A stretch of 64,000 nucleotides of DNA, taken from assembly GCA_003260075.1 (NCBI GenBank), contig QLIY01000247.1, positions 62,580 to 126,579 of the forward strand, in the 5' to 3' direction. The position numbers and the translations under genes were made by a program. The notes below the pieces were generated by a model that was not told where the DNA came from, made no database searches, and worked only from the letters and a program-made list of their open reading frames with translations. Shown one piece after another: positions 24,701-39,200 of the stretch. How positions within the stretch are numbered: the stretch's first letter is position 1; each line of letters opens with the position of its first letter. This DNA comes from Phallusia mammillata (Eukaryota; Chordata; Ascidiacea; Phlebobranchia; Ascidiidae).

Positions 24701-27700
24701 TATGTTGGAGGCCGTGATGGGTAAAATCAAAAAGTAAATTTATCATAAGAAAACTTTTAATCTTTTTAATGTTTTGGACGTCAGTGATTTACGATAAATA
24801 TATTGGCTTTGTTTCGAGTAAGACCAATGCGTTTTCTTTTCAACGAACTGTTAGTGACCAAGACAATTTTGAAACATGAACAAAATCGTCACATGGAAAG
24901 TTCAAACAAATTACTTTGCTTCATGCGATAACGTCACACTTACATTAGCCCGTTCGATGTATTGTTGTGAGGAGAAACATAACTAATGCATACCCCGACA
25001 AATACTTTATCCTTCTATGCAAAGATGACGTCAACCAGTATGCTTCGTCCTAACGCAGAAAACATACAGCTGAAATTAACATTTGTTTTTGCCAATTGGT
25101 TTGTTTCTCGACAATACATCAAATGTTATTCATGGGTCATTTTGCAATATGAAGTCAAACTATTGTGGACAAAATTTCAAAATACTTGTCAACCAACATA
25201 TATATCCGTTGCTAAGCAACAGTGTTGTTATGACGCGCTTCAAAACAGCAGTTAGATAACACACATACACTTTAAATGACCCGAATCTTAAATTGCTGAG
25301 CAATCTGTGTTGTTGTTTTTTGACGCATTCCTATTGTGTATGAAATAGATTGCATATGCTCTAGTTCAAGTCTTTGGGCACCCCTTGCCTTTCAAAGAAC
25401 CAAACCTGCCATTGGTTTGATGTTTGGTGTAAATCAATAAAGCCTACATGGAAATGTAATCTCGACTCTTCACTTTGGCCTAAAGCAGACCATTTAAACC
25501 GGAAAAACTTAATCCTCTCGTCTGTTTTATCTAAATATATAGAGAGGAGAACAAATTAAACACTTCTGTGGTTCTTAATAGCTGCAGGCAGTTCATTTGG
25601 ACCGGAAGACTTGAGATAGTATCAGTAAATTACCTGCCGGACTGTGCACGATCGCGGTTTCCAGTATTTACCTTTACAAACTCTCACATTGCCCACAAAA
25701 ATCCACTCCCTCGCTTTAGTTTTCTTTGTTTCCATCCTTGTGCAGCACTTTAGCCAGCAACAAAACCAGTTGAAGTGCCCACCGCATGCGGTTGCTCTGC
25801 TATCAATTGTGTTTCGGCGTTGATGCGAAGAATTTTGCCAGCACCCTGCGTTATACGGAGAACGCAGAACACAGCAAACATTACCTGGCTCGCGAAGGGA
25901 GTAATTACACAGTCATAGGCGGGATACATTTGGCGTGAGCAGGACCGCGAAGCCGTCATTACAGTGCCATCGTTGTCAGGTGCAGATAACGCCGTGTATC
26001 TCTGCAAGCTTATAAGTTAGGAAAATTTTAAAACTTGGACACGTTCGATGCCCAAGGCCAGCCTTTGCAACCCTGAGGAATACTCTGGTTGGCCGCTTGA
26101 GCCTGTGTTTTGGACGAGTCCTGTGCTAAGGGTAAGTGACTGTGTGTTAGTAAGAAGAACAGTCCTATATACTAATTATATAGGACTGTCATAAAAAAAA
26201 AATGCTTTAAAAAATTGTAACAAAGTAGTGCAAGGTTACAAAGTCATCGAGCCACGTAAACTTATTAAAGCTATTGAAGCTAGAAACAAGGTCAAAGCAG
26301 TCGGCCAAATAAAACTGAAAACAATAGAAAATGAAAAAAAAACTTTGAATGAAATTCGATTTTAAATCTCATAAAAGTACACTCGCAAAGTATATACAGT
26401 AGAACTATGTTTTGATTATAGGACCCAGAGTTTACACCTAGTTGCAAGCTGATTGCCTTAAAGAACTACAAGACCCTTGTCGAGATTGCTGTCCTATATT
26501 TAGCAGCATCTAGGCTTTTGTTTGTCATTTACTTGGTAAACATTCTGCCTTGTCAAAGCTACTAAACTCGGTAAACATACATCAGCCCGCTAATGGCGAT
26601 TGTAAATTGTTCATAGCCCGTGTAATTGCACTTGAAACCGTCGCGTGGCCAGTCCCATATACCGATTTCGAGTCAGTTTATTGTGACGCTAAGTCGAAAA
26701 TCAAACAAGCTTCCCGCTGTGCGCTTACGTTCCGAGAATCCCATGGACAAACAGAACCCTCCTCGGACGGTTTGAAATGCTTTGGATGTTTGTTGTCGAC
26801 TTTAATTAAAACCTGACTGTCATGTTTTGAAGTCTGCGTCGCCGGGAAAGTTTTTCTACACTATTTGACTTTCGAAGTTGAGGCAGCACTTTAGCACAGA
26901 AGCTTTTGCAAGTTAACGTGAAGGAATGTGGGCCAAATGATATTTTGCGGAATTTAGGAAGTAACGGAAAGCGTTTAATTTCCAATTTTCGCTGTATTAG
27001 GTATTTGCAGTCAAGTCTAAAAATAAAACTTTTAGCAAAAGGGTTTTAAATGAACGATTATTTTGTTGTGTTTCTTAAAAGATAAATTTACACCTTTTTA
27101 GCAGGTTAATCAACCACTTTGAACAATGTACACTTAGCAAAGGCAACTGTATCATAAATTCGTCTAAAAGTGTAAAAATTCGTTTTAAAATATAACAAAA
27201 ACAATAGTCATAACGTAGATACCGTTGTCTAAACAAAAGAGCTTGAATTCTTTGATCTTGTACTTGTAATTCCAATATTTCATCTCTACATTGTGTAGGC
27301 TGCGTATTATATTGTAGACTGCGTATAAGATTATCTTTTCATTCCGAGGCATTCGGAAATTAAGTTATCCAGGTTAACATGTTTCAGTGATCCAGAAAAT
27401 TCCGACAAAAAATAGTTTTACAGAAGTTGGAGAAAAATCTTTCGAAATATTCTATGAGATTTAAAATGCCTAAAACACCAGTTTAACAGTTAAATACGGT
27501 TGTTTTGTGTGTTATGATAAAGAACAGAATAGTTAATAAAAGAATTTGTTAGGAATACAGTTTTTTTCTTGTCTTTTCTTGAGTTAAAAATACATTCACA
27601 TTTTTTGTGTGTGTATGACATAAAATGTACCTTAGCCCCCCCCCCAATGCCTAAAACACCAGTTTAACAGTTAAATACGGTTGTTTTGTGTGTAATGATA

Positions 27701-28493
27701 AAGAACAGAATAGTTAATAAAAGAATTTGTTAGGGAATACAGTTTTTTTCTTGTCTTTTCTTGAGTTAAAAATACATTCAAATTTTTTGTGTGTGTATGA
27801 CATAAAATGTACCTTAGTTTTTTTTTTTCACACGAAAACCTTCCATTAACCATCGCTGACCGTTTTCGTTGTAATTGTAATAAAATCCACAAACATGTGG
27901 GCAAACTGTGTAACCGTAGACACTTTTGTTACCCCCTGTACAATCTTTTCCCTGCCTAAAAGCTTCGGTGATTTTTGCAATCACCTAAAATCGTCTAACG
28001 TCGCGCTATCGCCCTTATCAATTCCATTGTGACGTCAAAGTACGGAAGTGTGAGACCACAGTGCCGCATTGTTTCGTCACAGTGGCTAGAGCAAGGAGAA
28101 TAGATCAAAACGTTGCAGGATGTCAACCTGTGGTCTGGAAAACACAATGGTAGCATTATCTTTGACTGCTGGAGCCAATGGGACGCTTTATAAGCTCCTG
28201 TAAAAGGTTGAAGTTTCAGAGTAGTTCTGTTTGTTGGTTGGCAATATGTGCAAACAGGTCTGGTGAGCATAAGTGATAAATTACTACACTGGTAAATATT
28301 ATTCAGTTTTGTCGTTAGCAACAAGTTTTTAAAATGTTGTCGTGCTGCAAGGTCACATGTTGACTTTCGAAAAAAAAAACAGATTTTGGCAGTTGAAAAT
28401 GAGATTTAACCTGCAAATTAAGGAAACATTAAGTTCTAGTCTAGTGCAGTTACCTTTGTAGGTTTTTGAAGCCGCGAATTTAACACCAACGTT

Positions 28494-28546
<53 letters not shown>

Positions 28547-30182
28547 AAAGGTTTTCGAAAGAAAATGTCACGAAGTGTTTTCAATTTTCTGCTTTTTAAC
28601 CAAATGTAACTTTTTGTTTGCGTAAAATGGTGTTTTATTTCACTTAAACACTATGCGCAAGAATAAAGATGTACCGTTAAATTCGTAAAAAAACAAATAC
28701 AGTTCCAAACGTGCACCAAATTCCTTTACAATTTGGTACCATGTAATCACTACAACGTCAAATATCCTGTCTCATTATTTTGAACGAAGCGAAATATTGT
28801 CTTTCAAATTGCGTTTTGCCATTCCACATATATTCGTTTTTGCCTTGGAGCGCTTAATCCAACCAGTCGAAGCTTTTTCCCATAAATGGAAGGCGTTACG
28901 CTTTACTGCACGTGTGACGTATCTTCTCAGGTGCCTGCATACGCACAGGCGAATTTTTTCTTCACTTTCACCATTAGTGGCCTAGAGACAAGTCGAAATT
29001 TTAACCTCGGTGTTTTGCAAGGAAAGGTTACTTTTGAGGCGAAGAGCTTTGTGGTTTGCTTGCATTATAGGTGATTTTTTGGAAAATGTAATTAGTTGCA
29101 GAAATCTATCAGTGTTTTTTTTTTACTTTATTTTGTGTGATTTGAGATTTTTTTTAATGCAGGTTTTGATAAGAGATGATTTTGATATGGCAATAAACGC
29201 TATTCAATGAATACGCGAAAGATTAAAATAGATTGGTTTAATGGTATTGGTTTTTGACAAAATGAAATAACCTAACATTCTTACCAACAATGTTCATGTT
29301 CAATACTAAAACCACCATCGAATTTTCATTGTCACACACACAGACAGTCCTGTTAAGCCGAATATATTTAACAAGTTATTTGGACATGAAGCAATTCAGT
29401 ACATTTTAGGTCCATTAAAGCCGTGTAGTACCTAATTTCAACCATTAACTAAACAGTACTGGTACAAGGTCAATTAGAAATCCCGCTTACGAAGGTACAA
29501 CACCCGTATATGTAAACACGAAGGGGAGGTAATGCCGTGTTGGAATTCTGATTGACGTTGATAATATTTCTCTGCCATCAATTAAGTACTTCACTGCGCT
29601 AGCGTGTTGCCGGTTTGCGGAGGCAACGCAATGTGCGGAATTTGTGGATTTGCATTTTTTGCGGAGCTTGTGCAATTAGTTTTATTGGCCTGTGCGGGAG
29701 ACCAGATTTTTGCGCTAAGTATATTGTATTTTTTTGTAGAACCCTTAAGCGTTTAACATTCTTTAGTTTAATAACGGTTTGCGTTTATTAGAAAGTACGA
29801 TCACACTAAAATCACGATAAAAAAGGACAAAAACTGGTTAGGAATCTTTTGAAATAAAAAAAAACATTATAAAATTGTTAAATTCGCATCGCTGTGACCA
29901 TTAATTGTGACTCAAACCATAAAACAAGTCATTTTTTTTTGGTTTTGGACTAAACCGCAAAAGGGGTGAGTAATTGGACCCAAGCCTTTAAGAATGTTAA
30001 TTGGCGACTCTTTGGTGCCAGAAAACCCTAACCCTTAATCCGGTGCGGTGGGGTAAACTCTCGTCGTACGCCTATTAACCGTGATTACACCGAGATGTTA
30101 ACGCATCAAACCCCTGCGGTAGCGGATTTACGTTTCAAGCACGAAGATCGGGATATTTGTGGATGATCCGCCGCTGAGTCAG

Positions 30183-30233
<51 letters not shown>

Positions 30234-33200
30234 TTGTTTTGCCGCTGAAGGGAAACGATCACCCAGCTTATCCTCAATAGGGACAATTTAACTTTAAGCT
30301 CTCCACTGAGCAATGGCATTAGTGAACAAAATTTGACCACCCTTTGGCTAGGGCTTTATCTTATTCTTCACATTTGAATCGTACCACAATAAAAAAGTCA
30401 ATCTTAGTGTATAGTATTGTTACCCACGTTTTCTGTTAGGAATAAGCAAATATTTTTTTTCAACATGATTATTGTTACTTGAAAAATATACGTGTGTTCA
30501 ACCAAGTCCAAAAACGTGCTTCTTTGCACCACGCTATTATCTTTTTTTCGATAATTCTTTATTTAAACTGGTTTGTTTTTTACACTAACCAGCGCGATTA
30601 CAATCATAACTAATGTTGAAATGTTTAACTAAAGTAACGATAAGAAAAAAACTAAAGTCCCCATAGAGTTGTTTTGTAGATTTTTCCCAGAACGCTGGCC
30701 TGGTAATGTTATCATAACTACGGCAGAAACATATTTCGTTTAAACTTCTTTGGCTCAGCAAGAAAGATTGACGTCTGTTTATCTGTCTGTCTCTACTTGT
30801 GATGTTCAGAGCTTTACGTTGATTGTAATCAGTGGATAAACTTGCGATTATTGCAAGCAGTTGATCTGTATCATTTGCTCTGCCTGCAAACTGGCCTTGG
30901 AGGTCTTGCAAGCAACAACTATTCGCATTTGAGTACATAAGTTTGATTGATCAGGCGTAACAATTCCACTCCTTGTCTTGTATTTGGCAAACATGCCCTC
31001 TTGGTTGATGGATTATGTGTGGTAGGAGAGATTAGTGGAAAGCGCTAGACCTGCTTTGGGCTCAATAAGTGAATGTTGCTGGATTTAAAAAATGTTTAGG
31101 CCTGTGAAACTTGTAAGAAGGGTGCTACGGTGGATTTAATTTTTAAACCATGAACAGTTTTTTCTATTGTTACTGGATTATTGAAAATACTTTTCTACAT
31201 TGATCTGAATACTAAAATAGCAGTTATAACGACTAGTTAGGACAGTTTATGTATCTCCTTGTGTGTGTTACTATTAATCCTGTTTAACAAACAGTGAACC
31301 GTATTTAAGTGTATATTGTTCATTGTGTATTTACGAAAAAGTTATGCGTTACTTTGTACCTACCTACATTTTTGTACCTACATTTTTTTTATCATGCTAT
31401 TAATGTATGTAACCAATCTCACTCCAATCTGTTTCTCTGTGCAGGACGGTAAGGTTGTAAGCGCATCAAGTCGTGTGAGGATAATGGAGGTATACGGAAC
31501 TCACAGTCTTGTAATTTCGCGTACTGAAGCTGCAGACAGCGGGGTATATTCGATAACTGCCTCCAATCACGTCGGCTCCGATTCCTGTTCTGCTCAACTC
31601 CATATACAAGGTATAATATTCTCATTTGCTTGCTGAAAATGTAGTAACATGGTAAAAACAACTAGTTGTGTAGATTTAAATTTAAGTATGTTTTGTTCAA
31701 AATAGTGCCTAATTGACTTCCTTAATCATACATTACGCACAAATTTATGGTCAGAATTCCAGTTATGGATTGATGGATTAATTGATGATTGTGATTACTT
31801 TATACATCGCTGCAATTAGTTTAATTTCTGCCAAAAACAATTTTTGCTCATTTTACAAGTATTTTTTGTTGGGCAAATTTTTTTATCACTTTAGCAATAT
31901 CGCATTTTAATATTGGTTACTCTTGAACCTTGACGGCGTTCCAGACATTCCGAACATGTCTACAAAATAATCCATTAATCACACGGTTTCACGATATTTA
32001 AGTGTCTATTTCCGTTACCTCAGTTACCAACATGTACAGAAAACTTCATATTAACACCGAAGCAGTTAACCAGCAACGGTATAAAAAAGGAAACTTTCTC
32101 TAACCTATAATTTTCAACGGCTGCACGTGGCTCAGACAGAAATGCAATTTATCGCGAGATTTCAGTGTGTCTGGGTCGAGCGTTTTGGAATTTGAAGAAT
32201 GTTTCTAGTCGCGGCTCTTCGCCGTTATCGGTCTCCAAATATCTGCACGAATACACGTGTTTTGCATGTTAGCTTCACTTCCAGGAAAAGTAACATTCTC
32301 TTAACCTAGTTCTCGGTAACGCTAAATTTGCGAACCTGGTTTAAAATATTTAGATTGGCGGTACAAATTCGCTTTGAATCCTAATCTTGCCAATGTGGTT
32401 TGCTACGTTTGAAACGTTAACAAACTAACGTTTTTTGCCGGAACATGTACATAGTTTTCGAGTTAATGCTTTACACATAAAGATTGCTTAAACAAAATCA
32501 ATTGTTTCTGTTAGTATGATGGTATCGTTTGTCTCAATTTTGATGCAAGTTTATGGAATCTTTATTTTATAGTCTCGCTTTATTGTCACAAGACTTTAAC
32601 TGCAAATTAAAACCGTCTCCAATTTACAGAACATATCTTAGCAGACAATTTCAGCATACTCAAATTATTCTGCGTATTTCTTATTATGCAAACCACTGCG
32701 GATATCGATTTCGCCCAAAAAATTAATTCCAATCTGCATGAATTATTAAAAAACTTTTGATAGTGCTTACGTAGGTTGTATGCGCGCAAACTTGCATTTA
32801 TTTGTATCCAAAACAAAAATGTTATGCTTTTGCTTTCAAAGATATCGCAACCTCTCGTGGATCTTCAAGCAGTCAACTTTCTGCTTACGGAATCAGCACC
32901 AGTTCAGACCGTAGCAGTCCCAATACTTCGAACCTAAGTTCCCCGTCACTTTCACCAAAGCTGGGCAGGGCAATAACCTCAAGACCCGTATCAGGAAATT
33001 CTTCGCCATGGGCGTCTGGGGTAAAAACCGGGGGCGGTGGACCTCCACCAAGACGACGGGGCCCTGGGTTCATTCTTAGACCAAGACCCCAAACAGCAGC
33101 GGCGGGGGACAGGTTAGTATATAAAATATATGGTAATGTGGAACACTATATGAGGATCTGTTCATAAGTTTAATGATGATAACGGCCCAAATATGGCCCT

Positions 33201-36200
33201 TTATATCACTGATGATGGCATGCGCATTTGCCAAATCGTTTGAACAATAAAACATGACCTCTATTTGCGCCGTTATTTTCATCATTAAATTGTAATGTGT
33301 TGTTAGGATTACGGTGTATTTTGGTGAAATCCATTTTTGAGTTTCATTATTTTACCGCGGTGTTAGCAGAATAGGTACAGCCTAGCAGAAAATAAATAAT
33401 TACGACAGAATTGTGCACGAAAAACGTATTGCAAACAAAGTTTGTCCCCCAAATCATTTCCCACACAAAAACACGCGAGCGAGTCAACAATCTTTTCGTA
33501 GTCCCAATCATTTCCGCTCTCACAAAACATGACCTTCAAACTTCAAAGCACCTTGACATTGCAAGCAAGGTCAAACCCAAATTAGGCCCCAAGATTTACT
33601 TTCGAACTGTGGGTAACCGCGTTTCTGTGTGATTGTCAACAAGACGTTTTAATTTCCTCGCTGAAAGGATTCTTGAAAGCTAAATGCCGCATTCGCGAAG
33701 CATTTCAGCAAAACACAACCTGAACTTGGGACATTTTGTCTACAATCGAAGCAAAACCACTTTTTTGTCTCGAAAGTTTACATTCTCTCAGCAAACCGTT
33801 GTGATTGCCTTATGTTGCAATACGGTAAATAATTTTATGCGCATAAATTAGCCCTCAATATAGCTTCAAAATTGATGTTTAACCTGTAGTGACCTTTTCG
33901 TTGCAGACTTTGCCTTAAGTGTACGTTGCTTGGCAACCCGAAGCCAACAGTCACGTGGGAAAAGGATGGCGAGCTGGTGGATGAAGAGCGAACCAACGGT
34001 CACATACAGACTCGTAACGATGGCAACGATTATTTCCTGGAGATCGAGGAAAGTTGTACAGACGATGCGGGAAAATACACGGTCACTGCCAGAAATTCAC
34101 TGGGAAAGCAGACGGCTTCGGTGGAGGTTACTATTACTGGTAAGTGTTGCTTGTTCAACAAAAGATAGCAACAGTTTTTGGCTACTGGTTTGTGAAAACG
34201 CGTGTTTCAGGTCTTGGGATTTCTGGCAGCGTGCTATCATTAATGTTTTTTAGGCAAGAAAGTCTTTGCAGACACTGTGATTAATACATATTTCATCCCA
34301 AAGCAGTTTTCTTTTAAAATGATTAAGCCGATTTTGTGTCCTGTTTAAACTGACCTAAGGCATTCTTATACTTGTCTAAAGTTAACTTTAAACTGTGAAC
34401 TGATCAACTGCTTGTTTGACATTTTATTACACATATGTTTTCTTAACAGGAGGATCCCCTAGCGTAAAGACGACTAAGGGCAAATCTTCTCCTGCAACCA
34501 ACAATAAGAGCAACCACGTGGCCAACGACAATGCAACACATGACGCGACACCCAACAGCAACAAAAACATTAGCTCCACAGCGCAACCTGGCGACGAAAA
34601 CGTACGACCAGCGCGAATCGGCGAGCTCATCCTTCCGTCGAACGCTAAACCGGATGACAGCAAGGATTCTCCCACCGGATCAATTTCGTCGACTATGTCG
34701 TCACACTCTCGCATATCTACGTCATCTTCACGGTCCAATGCGTCGGTTAAACATGAGCAAGAGGCGGCGGAAAAGGAGGAACACACTGCTCCTGCGAGCT
34801 CCTACACCAGGAGCAGCAGAAGTTGGAGACGTAGTTACGTTGCACCAACTTTCACAAGGAGATTGTCGAGTACACAAGTATTGGAGGGTAGGTGAAATAC
34901 AATTAAACACTTTAGTAACTTGACTTAAATGTTTTGTGAGGAAAGGCTGTGTTAGATATTTTTGCCTATATAATTGTTTAAAACTACATGAATAATAAAG
35001 GATTTTCGACACTTTAGCTCCTTTTGAAATGGGAACTTTAATGTTTAAAAAAGAATATTTAGGAACACTATACTATGAATTGAATAGTAATTTATTCAAA
35101 AACATGCACTTGTGTACATATAGTGTTGTCACCTGCACTGATAATGACAACACAAGATTCAGCCGCGATTTTGCCTGCTTGATTTAACTACTATATGGAA
35201 TCACTAATTCATTCTTAACCCCTCCTACAAAAATTAATAAACAAACATTTTTCTTCTTTACCAAGGCGAGGAACTGCTCCTCCAGTGTGAAGTATCTGGA
35301 GAACCGGAGCCGGAACTAAGATGGATGAGGAACGGAATAGAGGTTGGCATTGATGAGGACGAGGTCTTCACATCATTCAGGAACGGCATAGCTAGATTGA
35401 GACTGAGAGACTTGCAGGCTACCCATGCTGGAGAATATATCTGTAAAGCAAGAAACGAAGCTGGGGTTATTCAATGCAGCAGTCGTGTGACTGTAAAAGG
35501 TGGGTGTATAAAAATAACCTAATTCTGCGTTTTGAGTGTAGAAACGAAAACCTGTTGGGATTAATTTTAACATACGCTTCGGTAACGTTTTTCTTTGGTA
35601 ATGAGTATTCAAAAGTTGAAAAAAACAAAAAAAATCCTTGCTTTAGTTTTTGAATTTGAGGATAATGAAACTCATAAAATATGCAATTAAGCACAAATTT
35701 CACAAAAAAATGCTGCTTTGATATATCTAGTGAAACCGGTGGTGACCCGTCCTCGCTTCTTGAGAGCCCTTTCTGACGTCAGAGTAACGGAGGGAGATAC
35801 CCTAACGTTGGAGGCTGAGGTAGATGGAAGTCCAACTCCTGAAATATTGTGGTCTTTGGATGGCGAGGAAATATCCAATGCCGAGTGCTCGTTCAACAAA
35901 AGCATTGCTAAGTAAGTTTGAGACTGATTAGCCAGCAAAAATACATAAACCTTATTGTACTCTCTTCTTTTTCGCAATACTAATTGTAATGTGTCTGATT
36001 GTAATGTTGTGTGAGTTTCGTCCGAATCCCTAAACACAAACGAAGGTGTTCAGGTAGCACAAGATTGTTAGTATTCAGTCCTGCAGTCTTTGACACCTTT
36101 ATGCATAAATCACAGTACCCCTGGCCTATTAGAAGCGTTACCACAAGGTGATTGGCTTGAGCTCTGTTAATTACATTTTTAATCAAGTTACGATTATAGG

Positions 36201-39200
36201 ACACGACTGTTATGCCATGGCTGGTGTCACAAATAGTCCTGTAAGACTTCCATTCAACATTCTTTGCTTGGTTAACTGAGTTTTGTTTTGTTTCAGACTT
36301 ACTGTTTACAATGTGACACATGCACGCAGTGGCCAGTACATGTGTAACGCACTGAACTCTGGCGGTGAAGATTCGGTCGCCTGCAGAGTCCGAGTAAAAG
36401 GTGAGTACAACTCGCACCGACTCCGCAAATATGCATCCAAATGCAATACTGAATTTTAAAAATCGAAAATTTAATTGTGCAAGCACATTTTTGTGTCATT
36501 GATATTGATATTGGACATTGCTGAAAAACTCGAACGGTAATATTTTATTTTGCAGCCAAGAAAACTGACATTACTCCGGAGTTCACCGCCCCCTTGTCTG
36601 ACGTAAAAGCAGTGGAGAACGATGACGTATGCTTACGTTGCATGGTAACCGGAATTCCAGAACCTTCTGTGAAGTGGATGTACAACGAAGAGGTATATAC
36701 GTTTTATTGCTATATTAAACCGGCCAATACAATTATGTTTGTTATTTCTCGAGTTTTAAGAGCTTTCAATCAATAGTATTCTAATTTTAATTGTGAAAAT
36801 AACGGCCCAAATAGACGTAAAAAGCGACTTGCTTCATTTTTTAAACGTTTTGGCAAATGCTCATGTCATCATTTGGGCCGTTATTTTCACCATTTAACTT
36901 ATGAACAGATCCGTATTTAGTGTTCCAAATTATTCTAACTGTTTTCGTAAAAATGTAGCACTAAAAGAAATTCTAGTTTTAACAACAACAAATTAAAAAG
37001 CTGGACATTTGTTGTCTGTTGTAGGGCCATTTTAACAAACTGTCCTATACTTTGCAAACAGGCAAAAAAACTAATAACATCTAGTCCAATTTTGGACATG
37101 GTTTGTAATTTTATGTATCTTTTCAGCTTTTGGAGCCGGAGGAAGGAGTTGAAATTAGTTACCATGACGGAGTAGCTGCTTTGACATTGGAACAAGCCAC
37201 AGACGAAGATACTGGAACTTACACTTGTGTGGCTGTAAATAGCGAAGGACAAGCAAAAACTTCCTGCCAAGTATCTGTTACTGGTAAGCAATAACGTTTT
37301 GTAGAAAATGAATTTCTTAAAGGCCTTTGGTATAGAGTTTTACATATTTTTTTATTATTTTTTTGCATTTTTTGTCCTAATCTATACAATTATGATCAGG
37401 ATAAGTCATATAAATAAGCTGTTGTTTTAAAAATGTTTAAAAAATGCAACGTCGCAACGTCGGTTACTTACAACAAAAATCTACTGGAACGGCAATTGTG
37501 AGGACTAACTTTGTGTTTGAAATTCAAACTTCGAATTGTTGAAATATTGAACAATTATGACATTACTAGAAATACAACAATAGAAACAAAAATCATTTGC
37601 ACTGTAATTTGCTAAAATGCCACTTTCTGAAACAAAAACTTGGACAAAAAAACACACAAAAAAACAAAAACACCTTAACTATTGTTAACTCTGCTTGAAA
37701 ACATTTAGCTGCAAAGAAACCAGAGAAGAAAGCTGCTCCGAGTTCACCACCCAAGTTCACCACCCTGTTTGACGAGTACCTTCGTACACAAGAGGGCGAC
37801 ACACTCACCTTGGAATGCACGATTTCAGGAAGCCCTCTTCCATCCGTGAAGTGGACCGCCAACGATCAACCGCTGGAAGAAGCCACGAGTGAAGTTAATG
37901 TAAGTATCTAAAACGACAGTTAGTTGTTGCTTTACTATCACTTTTGCAAAGGAGAAAATGAGACGTAGCTGCACAAGACACGGCCTTAAATAGTAGCTTT
38001 ACTAAAAACAAACAAAATTGCCAGCGATGTAGAATAAATTATTGATTGCACTATTCATTTTTCACTGAAGAAACGATTGTTTTTGTCGAAACATTTGCCA
38101 AATAAAATGTCTACGTTTTGTTCAACATCTCTGGCAATTGGTTATTAGCATTATTAAACGTGAATGAAAAACTAGTTAACGTTTATTATTTTGCCATCAT
38201 ATGTACTCTTGATTTTGCTAAAGTTAAAATTTGGACAAAAACGTGTTTTTTGTTTTTCTGCTCAGGGTGACAAGGTACAATTGGTGATAAATCCTGTTAC
38301 GTCATCGCACAGTGGTCACGTGAAATGTACAATCCAGAATTCAGCGGGTACTGCATCCCATGAGGCGAGGATATATGTCCGTTGTAAGTAAAGTGTAACA
38401 ATGTTAAAGTTAAGCCATATGTAAAAACAAAACAATGCGAGGTAATATTAACATGCGAACACAATCTTATTTGTCGCTTTTATTTGCTAGTATCAGTATT
38501 AGTGGAATCGACAACCTTGGTCAAAAACTTTGGCCATGTATATCAGGCAATACAATAACTTTTTTTCTTTATTACGGGATTCAAACCCAGGACGCTCCCG
38601 GGGACGAATCCCGATCAAGGTTTTTTAATGTCGATATGTGAGTCCAATAACTTAGTTGTATTTTTCAGCAAAACGAGTGGCACCATCTTTTGACACTGAT
38701 CTTCCATCAACTATCGAAGTCCAAGAAGGAGCTGAAGCATCGTTTGAATGTCGGGTCACAGGTCATCCGCAGCCACGCGTGACCTGGACACGTGACGGAC
38801 GGTCGCTGAGTATTCTGACAACAGAAACAACATACGAAGATGGTAATATGGTTAACCATAAATGTGATTTCTAAAAAATTAAAATACTGTGGTTCTCAAA
38901 ATTGTGATTAACCATAAAATTGTGGAAAACTATGAGAACGTTGAATATGGTTAACCAGATACTATGGTTCTCAAAAATATGTCAACCATTAGGATATGGT
39001 ACTTGTGGTGGACGATTAGCTTATGGTTCTGGCAAATATGATTTTTATAAAAATCTGGTTTCAAAGATTATGCTAAACCTTCAGAATACGGTTTTAGAAA
39101 TATGGTCAACCATTCGAATGTGGTTCTCAAATTTTTGACTGACAATATTGATATGGCTTTTAAAGCATAGTTAACCATAATGTTATGGTTCGTGTAAACA

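Larger units (their letters stand above)
21527..31444. other. MYLK intron 4 (9.9 kb)
   Basis: This intron splits Ig2. It contains poly-C tracts at 21644, 24619, 27636, 28495 and 30183, two poly-C-joined duplications (24557-24676 and 27465-27817), a hairpin at 26159-26189 and an unexplained balanced ORF on the minus strand at about 23366-23690. No Ig-like exon was found. Confidence 0.7.

Noticed and set aside
25750..26007. 85-codon minus-strand ORF in a GC-richer patch of intron 4
   Set aside because: No match to a known family, no splice borders. The openness may follow from local base composition.
26550..26816. 88-codon + strand ORF in intron 4
   Set aside because: No Ig or other domain, no acceptor/donor with a phase that fits neighbouring MYLK exons.
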